From positions 1 to 24,256 of the forward strand of contig JAJRTR010000108.1 in assembly GCA_024278215.1 (NCBI GenBank): a stretch of DNA of 24,256 bases. Reading direction: 5' to 3'. Positions 1-6,597 of this stretch are shown here, in pieces. The position numbers and the translations under genes were made by a program. This stretch comes from a bacterium. GTDB lineage: Bacteria; UBP15; UBA6099; JAJRTR01. Position 1 is the first letter of the stretch. The number at the start of each line of letters is the position of its first letter. The notes beneath the pieces were generated by a model. The model was not told where the DNA came from. It worked only from the letters and a program-made list of their open reading frames with translations, and did no database searches.

Positions 1-11
1 CTATTGTCCAT

Positions 12-117
12 AGCTGCGTTGTCGGCACAAAATCGTCCTCGACGTACTCTACAAGTACGCCTGCGAGGATTTTACACCTCCGCCTTGCTCCGAACAATTT
101 AGCTCGACCTCGCTACG
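12..117. repeat. Imperfect inverted repeat at left edge, possible dispersed element
   Basis: A hairpin core is visible: cgtact at 43-48 pairs with agtacg at 54-59 around a 5-base loop. Farther out, aaaatc plus cctcg on the left (29-41) is matched by cgagg plus atttt on the right (64-73), with a few unpaired bases. The outer flanks (about 12-28 and 75-117) are only loosely complementary. No open frame or ribosome binding site goes with it. The shape resembles short dispersed palindromic elements of bacterial intergenic DNA, but only one copy is in this window, so its repeat status is an inference. Confidence 0.4.
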
Positions 118-442
118 AACATAATTTTGCAATTGGCTCTACAGATGTCGCCTTTTAAGACTCTTTCTCAATTATACGTCCCTGTATTGTGCAGTCAAGT
201 TTTTGTTGTGCCTGCCAGTCAAAATACATTACCCTTCACATTTTCATTCCCGGCCAGGACCCGGAATCCGGGAAACCCTAGCTACAGTTCTACCGGCACT
301 GATGCTCGTGCCCAGACAAAAGCGGTTTGAGCACGGCACACATGCTTTATCTCAACCCCGGAGTAAATCCGAGGTATTCTTTTCGAGTAAACGCCCCCCG
401 GCTTTGTCGGTGGATTTCACGAATTAAATTTTCAATTTCTAC
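118..442. other. Intergenic stretch with no recognised gene
   Basis: The stretch carries only short overlapping frames (the longest about 74 codons) without ribosome binding sites or recognisable protein sequence. A small GC-rich inverted repeat (ttcccgg near 246, ccgggaa near 268) and a 5-bp cgtgc/gcacg pairing near 307-334 are visible. I compared it by eye with cobalamin, TPP and cyclic-di-GMP riboswitch consensus motifs and saw no match. It may hold upstream regulatory DNA or the end of the repeat at the left edge. Confidence 0.4.
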
Positions 443-471
443 TTGACGTTTTCTGACCGAACGGTTAGTAT
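443..471 (+). promoter_or_regulatory. Sigma-70-type promoter of the TetR/GRE operon
   Basis: TTGACG at 443-448 is followed by a 17-base spacer and TAGTAT at 466-471. Both hexamers are close to the sigma-70 consensus and the spacing is ideal. It points at the TetR gene 67 bases downstream. A palindrome at 453-468 fills the spacer and touches the -10 box, which is the expected place for a repressor site. Confidence 0.65.
453..468. promoter_or_regulatory. TetR-type operator O1
   Basis: The 16-bp sequence ctgaccgaacggttag is an inverted repeat with one mismatched pair (arms ctgaccg and cggttag around aa). It sits between the -35 and -10 boxes, so a bound repressor would block RNA polymerase. GACCG/CGGTC half-sites are common in operators of TetR-family regulators. 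It shares size and 5-prime half with a second palindrome 32 bases downstream. Confidence 0.65.
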
Positions 472-484
472 TATTTCAGAAAGA

Positions 485-500
485 CTGACCGGATGGTCAG
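485..500. promoter_or_regulatory. TetR-type operator O2
   Basis: The 16-bp sequence ctgaccggatggtcag has perfect 6-bp arms (ctgacc/ggtcag) around ggat. It matches the upstream palindrome in 12 of 16 positions and lies exactly 32 bases from it, about three helical turns, so two repressor dimers would bind the same DNA face. It lies just downstream of the expected transcription start. Confidence 0.65.
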
Positions 501-537
501 AGCGACAGCGTATACATGTAACGGATGTGTCGAATAA

Positions 538-1203
538 ATGATTGGTAATACAAAAACAAAGACAGTAATAAGTAAAAACAAACCGAACGGCTTCGGTAAA
601 AGCGCTGAGACACGTGATCGTATTCTCAATGCCGCTGAAGAACTTTTTATTGAAGGCGGCTTCGACGGTGTCAGTATAAGTGATGTTGCGAAAAAAGCGA
701 ATTGCTCGAAGGCTCTCATTTTTTTTCATTTTCACAACAAGCGTGAACTTTTTGGCAGTGTTTTAGACAGATACTACTCGGCGCAGGCCGGTGTTCTGAT
801 GGCGGCAGTCGACGAGGGCGGCAATGTGCGCGACAGGATACACGCAGGCATCGGCGCTTATATGGATTTCATCGAGTCGAGGCCGGGATACCCGAGGCTG
901 ATACTGGGTGAAATATGCTCGAACTCGTCAAATCTGGACAGAATCGTCCAGCACATGACGCCGCTGTATACATGGGGCCGCACGGTTTTCGGAGACATCC
1001 TGCCGGATGAAGGTCCGCTGTCGCACCGCCAGTTTTTCATCAGCGTGTTCGGTATCATTATCAACTACTTTACTTATGCGCCCGTCATCGAAAAGTTGTG
1101 GGATCAGGAAATAATGAAGAAGGATGCTCTTTCGGAGCGAAGAGAGCATGTGCATACGGTAATCGACAGGATAATTGATGAATTTATAGCGGTTGGCATG
1201 TAA
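538..1203 (+). CDS. TetR/AcrR-family transcriptional regulator
   Basis: The 221-residue product has the standard TetR layout. An N-terminal helix-turn-helix (about residues 24-70) starts with ETRDRILNAAEELF, passes through a GFDGVSISDVAKKANCSK recognition region and ends in FHNKRELF. The C-terminal two thirds is a variable, helical ligand-binding and dimer domain whose ligand cannot be read from sequence. The ATG at 538 has only a weak ribosome binding site, and the first 20 residues are a basic tail before the DNA-binding domain. Two matched 16-bp palindromes lie over and just after its promoter, so autorepression is likely. The next gene starts 26 bases after the stop codon, so it probably also controls the GRE, decarboxylase-like and dehydrogenase-like genes. 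Family assignment is firm; the role in this operon is inferred from position. Confidence 0.93.
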   Translation: MIGNTKTKTVISKNKPNGFGKSAETRDRILNAAEELFIEGGFDGVSISDVAKKANCSKALIFFHFHNKRELFGSVLDRYYSAQAGVLMAAVDEGGNVRDRIHAGIGAYMDFIESRPGYPRLILGEICSNSSNLDRIVQHMTPLYTWGRTVFGDILPDEGPLSHRQFFISVFGIIINYFTYAPVIEKLWDQEIMKKDALSERREHVHTVIDRIIDEFIAVGM

Positions 1204-1229
1204 GTGTGCGGCTCGCGGAGGTGTTCGCC

Positions 1230-3824
1230 ATGAAGGCGGCTGAAAAGACCGAACAGCAAATCAGCGACAGGATACTGCGCCTGCGCGGCAAGTATCGCGA
1301 GGAGACGCCGGAACTCTCCGTCGAGCGAGCGAAGTTTTACACTGAAAGTTGGCGTGCGACACAACACAAAGGGTATTCCAGCGTGAGGCGCGTGGCGCTT
1401 GCCATGAAAAATGTGTATGAGAATATGCACCATTACGTCGATCCTGACGACCGGATAGCAGGCTACTGGACAGAGTTTTTCCTAGGCATGCCCATCGACA
1501 TCGAGAGGGGTGTTTTCAACAGGGTGCTCGAGTCTGAACTCGACAGGAAGGACATGATAGGCTTCCGCATCAGGTCAGTTGCCGGAACGGTGTCATACCT
1601 GATAAAAAAACGTGCGCTGATGGACTTTGTGCAGAACGTGAAAATGACAAGAAAGATGGGACCCCAGCCGATGGACCTCGGCTTCGACACGATGTCGGAG
1701 CGAAAAATCAATAAGTACATTATTTCGTCTTCAAATAAAAGGATTCTTAAAAAGGAACTTATCCCCTATTGGCGCGGCAGGAGCGTCGTCGACAGAGTTG
1801 AAAGAAAAGTGCTTGGTTCCGACTTGCTGAGCGGAGACATGAAGGATTTCAACAAAGGCATCCCCGCGAACACATCGCGCCAGACTTTTATGCTCACGCC
1901 ATGCGCCACTATCGCTTCATACCAGGCGCATGTAATACTCGATTTCGAGAAAATAATTAACACCGGCCTGACGGCAATGAAAGCAGAAGTCGAAGAAAGA
2001 TTGAAGACCGCCGGCCAACTGTCCGGCGAACAGAAAGATTTCCTCGAATCCATGATTATTTCGCTTGACGGTGTGATGATATTCGCCCGGCGACTCGCTG
2101 ATGAAATCGAGTCGGAACTCGACAGGGAAACAACGCCGGAACGCAAGGTGGAACTCGGCCGTATGCTCGAGATATGCCGCAGGGTTCCGCTCGGACCTGC
2201 TACAGGTTTCAGGGAAGCCGTGCAATCCGCATGGACGGTTAAAACCGCAGTCGAACTCGCACATCCGGTAAATCTGCATTGCCTCGGACGCATGGACCGG
2301 ATTTTTTATCCATATTATGAGAAGGATATCGCCGAGGGGCACATCACGCGCGACGAAGTGCGCGATCTCCTGTCGGAACTCCTGCTGAAAATGATGTCGC
2401 AGAACATCAGGCCGGAATCGAATATCCTCAGTAATTTCTATCACCGCTATCTCGGTTCGGCACCGGTGACGATCGGCGGAATAACGCCGGACGGCGACGA
2501 CGGCACAAATGACCTGACATATCTTTTTATCGAAGCGGCGGACGAATCGAGGGCTATAACAAATGTGTCCGTTCGTGTGCATAAAGACACGTCCGACAAA
2601 CTGTACATTGCAGTGGCTGCGGCGCTTCGCAACGGGAGTTCCAACCTGTCGCTTTTCAATGATGACGTGAACATAGAGGCGATGAAGCGGAGGGGATTCG
2701 ACGAGCGCGACGCACGCGACTACGCGATCATGGGTTGTGTCGAGATGCTGTGCCCCGGCAAAACCGGCGGCATGAGCGCCTGCGCGCTGCTTCTCAGCAG
2801 GCTGCTCGACATCACTATGCGTAACGGCGATTCGCAGACACTTCTTGGCAGGATCGACGGCGTCGGACTGCGCACAGGAGACCCGGACACTTTCAAAACA
2901 TTCGACGAATTCCTCGATGCTCTGATCGCGCAGGCCGCACACCAGATAGAGCTGATTGCGGGCGCTTCAGACATGAAGGATGAACTATACGCGAAATATC
3001 TGCCCGCGCCGCTTATCTCCGCGTTTATTGAAGGTTGTCTCGATAACGCAACCGATGTCACGGCGGGCGGGGCCGTATACGACCTTTCCGGCGTGTCGTT
3101 CATCAACAGTATCGCGAATCTTGTCGACTCGGTGTATGTAATTAAGAAACTTATATTCGACGAAAAAGCGATCACTTTTAAAAAATTCATAAAAGCGCTG
3201 GACAGCAACTTCGAGGGCCACGGGAACCTTCTCGCCAGGATCAAGTCGATAGAAGGCAAATGGGGCAATGGCTGCGAGGAGGTCGACCAACTCGCAGCCT
3301 GTATCTCGAAGCGGCTTTTCGATGAAACATACAAATACACTTCATTCCGTGGCGGTCCCTATGTGCCGTACATGATCAGCATGATAACGCACACTATCGA
3401 CGGCCGGGTATCCATCGCGTCGCCCGACGGACGCAGGGCCGCCATGCCCTACGCCGCAAGTTGCAATCCATACAATGTCGAAAAGAGCGGCGTCACCGGC
3501 GCGATGAAATCTGTCGCGGCTATCGACTTCCGGGATGTACTCGGGTGCGCCGTCAATTTCAAATTTCACCCCGGCGCCGTCGGCGGAAACCCCGATACTC
3601 AGCAAAAATGGATTTCCCTTATCAGAACTTACTTTGGCATGGGCGGACAGCAGATTCAGCCCACAGTTGCATCCGCCGAAATGCTGCGAGACGCGCAGGT
3701 CAACCCGTCCGAGTATCGCGATCTAATAGTGAAGGTCGGTGGATACAGTACCTATTTCGTCGATCTCGGCAATGAGATTCAGGAAGAGATAATTGCTCGC
3801 ACCGAACACAATTTCGTAGATTAA
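1230..3824 (+). CDS. Glycyl radical enzyme, pyruvate formate-lyase/dehydratase-like, substrate unknown
   Basis: The 864-residue protein is a full-length member of the PFL-like GRE family. The catalytic loop reads MGCVEMLCPGKTGG, giving thiyl Cys503 and a CxE glutamate at 505, as in diol/choline/glycerol-type eliminases and hydroxyphenylacetate decarboxylase. The C-terminus carries the radical loop VKVGGYSTYFVDL with the radical Gly at 838, then the family ending IIARTEH. Lys replaces the usual Arg in RVxGYS. The frame is open from a GTG at 1206, but GGAGG at 1217-1221 sits 8 bases before ATG 1230, so I use that start. It lies between the TetR gene and a decarboxylase-family gene (37-base gap). 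A radical-SAM activase is required by this family, but none is in the window. It could be a C-O, C-N or C-S lyase or an arylacetate-type decarboxylase; sequence alone does not decide. Confidence 0.9.
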   Translation: MKAAEKTEQQISDRILRLRGKYREETPELSVERAKFYTESWRATQHKGYSSVRRVALAMKNVYENMHHYVDPDDRIAGYWTEFFLGMPIDIERGVFNRVLESELDRKDMIGFRIRSVAGTVSYLIKKRALMDFVQNVKMTRKMGPQPMDLGFDTMSERKINKYIISSSNKRILKKELIPYWRGRSVVDRVERKVLGSDLLSGDMKDFNKGIPANTSRQTFMLTPCATIASYQAHVILDFEKIINTGLTAMKAEVEERLKTAGQLSGEQKDFLESMIISLDGVMIFARRLADEIESELDRETTPERKVELGRMLEICRRVPLGPATGFREAVQSAWTVKTAVELAHPVNLHCLGRMDRIFYPYYEKDIAEGHITRDEVRDLLSELLLKMMSQNIRPESNILSNFYHRYLGSAPVTIGGITPDGDDGTNDLTYLFIEAADESRAITNVSVRVHKDTSDKLYIAVAAALRNGSSNLSLFNDDVNIEAMKRRGFDERDARDYAIMGCVEMLCPGKTGGMSACALLLSRLLDITMRNGDSQTLLGRIDGVGLRTGDPDTFKTFDEFLDALIAQAAHQIELIAGASDMKDELYAKYLPAPLISAFIEGCLDNATDVTAGGAVYDLSGVSFINSIANLVDSVYVIKKLIFDEKAITFKKFIKALDSNFEGHGNLLARIKSIEGKWGNGCEEVDQLAACISKRLFDETYKYTSFRGGPYVPYMISMITHTIDGRVSIASPDGRRAAMPYAASCNPYNVEKSGVTGAMKSVAAIDFRDVLGCAVNFKFHPGAVGGNPDTQQKWISLIRTYFGMGGQQIQPTVASAEMLRDAQVNPSEYRDLIVKVGGYSTYFVDLGNEIQEEIIARTEHNFVD

Positions 3825-3861
3825 TTGCGGATAGAAACACTAATCATACAGGGAGGATTAT

Positions 3862-4632
3862 ATGGGTTTTGTAAGAACAAAAGAGGAGATCGAAAACTAT
3901 TACAAGTTTGCGGTGAGGCGATTCCCCGATTCAAAAATGATAGGAATGATGTATGAGACAGAGCCGGAGATTATCGAGCGACTGCTGCCGCCGCCGCTCG
4001 AACCCGCGGAGGAGACGTGGGCGCTGAGTTATGTCAGTATATTCCCGGATACGAATCTCGGACCCGGCTATCGCGAGAGCGCGCTTTTCATTCGGTGCAG
4101 CTACAAAGGCGAAGTCGGCAACTACTGCCTTTCGATGCCGCTCGACGGAAACGACGACCGGATATTCAACGGACGCGAGATATACGGCTTCCCAAAGAAG
4201 GTAGCGTCTATCAGCCTGTCCCGGAAAGGCAATATCGCCGAGGGATACGTCGAACGCCGTGGAGTGCGTTTCGCTACGCTTAAGGCCGAGCTGATGACGA
4301 AAATGGACGAGCCGCCTCTGAAAACCGGTCCCAGTATGTTGTTCAAGTTCCAGCCGCGCGCCGACCTGAAGCCGGGATTCGAGGGGCCGGTTCTGCTGGT
4401 CAGGCAGAGGACGGAAATCAATTATAAATCATTCGAAATGGGCGCGGGGGAAATAACATTCGAAGTTTCTCCACACGACCCGTGGCACGAAGTCAAATGC
4501 GTTCGTGTGATCGGCGCATATTACTTCACCGGCGATACTATAATGCACCCCGGCGAAGTGCTCACCGAAGTCGACGCAGACGCTTTCCTCCCATATTCAT
4601 TCTCGCGAACAGACTGGGGGTTTGAAAAATGA
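3862..4632 (+). CDS. Acetoacetate decarboxylase-family protein
   Basis: The 256-residue protein matches the acetoacetate decarboxylase (ADC) superfamily in length and core motif. The segment GREIYGFPKK (residues 104-113) corresponds to the ADC segment holding the Schiff-base lysine and its neighbour, so Lys112 is the likely catalytic residue and Lys113 its pKa-lowering partner. A family-like YRES at 70-73 and the GNYCLSMPLD strand precede it. True ADC converts acetoacetate to acetone and CO2 in the cytoplasm; other superfamily members do aldolase or dehydratase chemistry with the same lysine. A strong GGGAGG lies 5 bases before the ATG. Its end overlaps the next start codon by 4 bases (ATGA), so the two proteins are translationally coupled and probably act in one pathway. 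Substrate unknown; a beta-keto acid would be the default expectation. Confidence 0.85.
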   Translation: MGFVRTKEEIENYYKFAVRRFPDSKMIGMMYETEPEIIERLLPPPLEPAEETWALSYVSIFPDTNLGPGYRESALFIRCSYKGEVGNYCLSMPLDGNDDRIFNGREIYGFPKKVASISLSRKGNIAEGYVERRGVRFATLKAELMTKMDEPPLKTGPSMLFKFQPRADLKPGFEGPVLLVRQRTEINYKSFEMGAGEITFEVSPHDPWHEVKCVRVIGAYYFTGDTIMHPGEVLTEVDADAFLPYSFSRTDWGFEK

Positions 4633-5828
4633 TCGATTTCTCTCCGTCGAAAGATCAGACGGAAATACAGAAACTCGCGCGGCGGTTCGCAAAGGAAGTT
4701 ATCCGGCCCGCCGAGATCGAACTCGATAAAATGGCGGACCCCGACGAAGCCTTTGCAAGCGACACGTTTAAAAATGTTATGAAACAGGCCTATGAACTGG
4801 GTTTCCACAAGATGGGGATCCGCGAAGAATTCGGCGGGCTGGGGCTCGACCCCTCGACAACCGGGCTCGTGTGGGAAGAGCTCGCGGTCGGCGGTGTCGG
4901 CATCACCGCCACATTGCTCGCCGCGCCCGTCGCCGTGCTCTTCATCAGCATTCTTGCCGCCGACAGGCAGGATATGGTCGACAAATACGTCATTCCCTAC
5001 TGCGAGGACGACTGCGCCGAGCACATCACCGCGTGGGGCAGTTCCGAAGGCAACATCGGCTCCGACGGCAGCAATTATACAGACAAGAATGTCAGGCACG
5101 AAACGAGGGCCGTGAAAAAAGACGGACACTGGATTATAAACGGCGCGAAATCAAGTTTCGTAAGCAACGGCGGTATAGCCGACCTCTTTCTGCTGTTTGC
5201 GAATGTCGAGCCGGATAAAGGAATCTGCGGTTCCGGCATTTTCCTTGTTCCGCTCGGTGATGGCGTCACACGCGGAAAGGCGATGGACAAGGTCGGAATG
5301 CGCGCGCTGAACCAGGCCGACCTTTCGTTCGACGATGTGAAAATCCCCGAGGATTACATGATATCGCCTCCCGGCGACAACTACCCGATAATGCACAATG
5401 CAATAAAAACAGTCGGCAACATTGGTGTCGGCTACCTTGCCGTCGGTCTCATGCGCGCCGCCTACGTAGAAGCGCTCCAGTATTCGAAGGAGCGTGTGCA
5501 GTTCGGAAAACCGATCAAAGAACATCAGGCGATAATGTTCAAGCTCTTCGAGACATTCCAGGCTATCGAAGCATCGCGCGCACTGCTGTGGAAAGCGTCG
5601 TGGACACTCGCGAAACAGTTTATGGGCGACCTCAAGCTGTCGGCCGCCGCTCGCGTTTTCGCAACCAACAATGCGATGAAGCACACCGTCGAGATGATAC
5701 AGGTGCTTGGCGGATACGGGATTTCCAGGGAATACACAATCGAGAAATACATGCGCGACGCGAAACTTCTCCAGATCATGGACGCAACAAACGAGATCAT
5801 GACCATAAAAGGCGCAGCACTGATGTAG
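4629..5828 (+). CDS. Acyl-CoA dehydrogenase-family flavoprotein with Asp at the catalytic-base position
   Basis: The 399-residue protein has the complete acyl-CoA dehydrogenase fold: an N-terminal helical domain, the middle beta domain (SSEGNIGSDGSNY, 138-150; WIINGAKSSFVSNGG, 168-182), and the C-terminal FAD-binding helices (SKERVQFGKPIKEHQ, 286-300; GGYGISREYTIEKYMRDAK, 361-379). In medium-chain-type enzymes the following stretch reads QIYEGT, with Glu as the base that removes the alpha proton. Here it reads QIMDAT, so Asp385 replaces that Glu. Nitroalkane oxidase, a member of this superfamily, also uses Asp there. The start overlaps the ADC-like stop codon. An electron-transfer flavoprotein partner would be expected, but none is nearby. 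No CoA ligase or transferase lies in the operon, so a CoA-ester substrate is not assured. Confidence 0.88.
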   Translation: MIDFSPSKDQTEIQKLARRFAKEVIRPAEIELDKMADPDEAFASDTFKNVMKQAYELGFHKMGIREEFGGLGLDPSTTGLVWEELAVGGVGITATLLAAPVAVLFISILAADRQDMVDKYVIPYCEDDCAEHITAWGSSEGNIGSDGSNYTDKNVRHETRAVKKDGHWIINGAKSSFVSNGGIADLFLLFANVEPDKGICGSGIFLVPLGDGVTRGKAMDKVGMRALNQADLSFDDVKIPEDYMISPPGDNYPIMHNAIKTVGNIGVGYLAVGLMRAAYVEALQYSKERVQFGKPIKEHQAIMFKLFETFQAIEASRALLWKASWTLAKQFMGDLKLSAAARVFATNNAMKHTVEMIQVLGGYGISREYTIEKYMRDAKLLQIMDATNEIMTIKGAALM

Positions 5829-5867
5829 AGCACAGCCTTTTTATTTCCTTATTTCGGATATGTCGGT

Positions 5868-5887
5868 ATTTACTGAATTCTGTAAAT
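5868..5887. repeat. 20-bp near-perfect palindrome between convergent genes
   Basis: The sequence is atttac-t-gaattc-t-gtaaat: two 6-bp arms flank a palindromic gaattc core, and the only mismatch is the single T-T pair. It lies in the 80-base gap between the end of the GRE operon and the end of queE. It is AT-rich and lacks a clean T-run, so it is a weak terminator candidate; a protein-binding site or chance is also possible. Confidence 0.35.
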
Positions 5888-5908
5888 TATGGAGTTGTTT
5901 ATAATGCC

Positions 5909-6550
5909 TTATCTGCCCTGGACATCCGAGCCCCATATTATTTTATGCAATTGAATATGCAGTCTGGCCATGAGCCTGTCTTCGAGCATCCATTTGCTCA
6001 ATTCCCTCGGGTCCAGCACACCCATAACAGGCGACATAAGCACTGAACATATCATGTCGAGTTCGTATTCGTCAATCACGTCTACAGCCCATCTGTAATC
6101 GTCGTAGTCCATCATTACGAATTTGACATTGTCCTGCTCGGATATGAAATCGAGGTTGCCGAATATCATCTTTTCGTGCTCGCCGCTTCCGGGGCATTTC
6201 AGGTCCATTACCGTCACCACATCGCCCGGCACTTTGCTGATATCGACGCTCCCGCTTGTCTCGACAAGCACGATATGCCCCAGGTCCATAAGGCGGTTTA
6301 TCAGGTCGAACACATCTTCCTGCAACAGCGGCTCGCCCCCGGTGATCAGCACCGGCGCCACTTCGTACTTTCTCGTGCTTCTGACGATCTGTTCGACAGA
6401 CATTTCTATTCCGTTGTCGTAGGCGTAGTCCGTATCGCAATATGTGCATCGGAGGTTGCAGCCGGTGAGCCTTATGATCGTGCATGGCATGCCTGCGTAA
6501 GTGCTTTCGCCAAGTATGCTGCAAAATATCTCATTGATGCGTATCGGCAT
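5909..6550 (-). CDS. queE: 7-carboxy-7-deazaguanine synthase QueE
   Basis: The 213-residue radical-SAM enzyme rearranges 6-carboxytetrahydropterin to 7-carboxy-7-deazaguanine, the ring-contraction step of queuosine and 7-deazaguanine biosynthesis. The cluster motif CNLRCTYCDTDYAY puts Cys31, Cys35 and Cys38 in a CxxxCxxC pattern followed by DT, a QueE hallmark. VLITGGEPLLQ (67-77) is the SAM-binding GGEP motif, and the C-terminus HIQLHKIIWG is typical of QueE. The frame extends to a TTG at 6601, but ATG 6550 is preceded by GGAG at 6562-6565 and gives the normal N-terminus (INEIFCSILGEST). It is last in a minus-strand run that also contains queA. It is the only radical-SAM gene in the window, but its motifs do not support a role as a GRE activase. 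Confidence 0.93.
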   Translation of the reverse strand: MPIRINEIFCSILGESTYAGMPCTIIRLTGCNLRCTYCDTDYAYDNGIEMSVEQIVRSTRKYEVAPVLITGGEPLLQEDVFDLINRLMDLGHIVLVETSGSVDISKVPGDVVTVMDLKCPGSGEHEKMIFGNLDFISEQDNVKFVMMDYDDYRWAVDVIDEYELDMICSVLMSPVMGVLDPRELSKWMLEDRLMARLHIQLHKIIWGSDVQGR

Positions 6551-6597
6551 AATAATTATTTCTCCGGATAATACGTCCGAGGACACTCCCTGCCGGC

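Noticed and set aside
304-334. Possible riboswitch or attenuator in the leader region
   Set aside because: Only a 5-bp stem can be drawn, it lies upstream of the promoter at 443-471 and so would not be in the operon transcript, and no known riboswitch motif is visible.
127-427. Two short plus-strand frames near the left end
   Set aside because: They overlap in different frames, have no ribosome binding site and show low-complexity, non-protein-like composition.
1917-2942. 341-codon minus-strand frame inside the GRE 1 gene
   Set aside because: It lies wholly antisense to a clearly conserved enzyme, has no ribosome binding site or domain, and is explained by GC-rich codon bias.
4521-5129. 202-codon minus-strand frame across the ADC-like and dehydrogenase-like genes
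   Set aside because: It is antisense to two well-conserved coupled genes and has no start signal.
5829-5908. Intrinsic terminator between the convergent operons
   Set aside because: The only palindrome here is AT-rich with no adjoining T-run on either strand; not strong enough to call a terminator.
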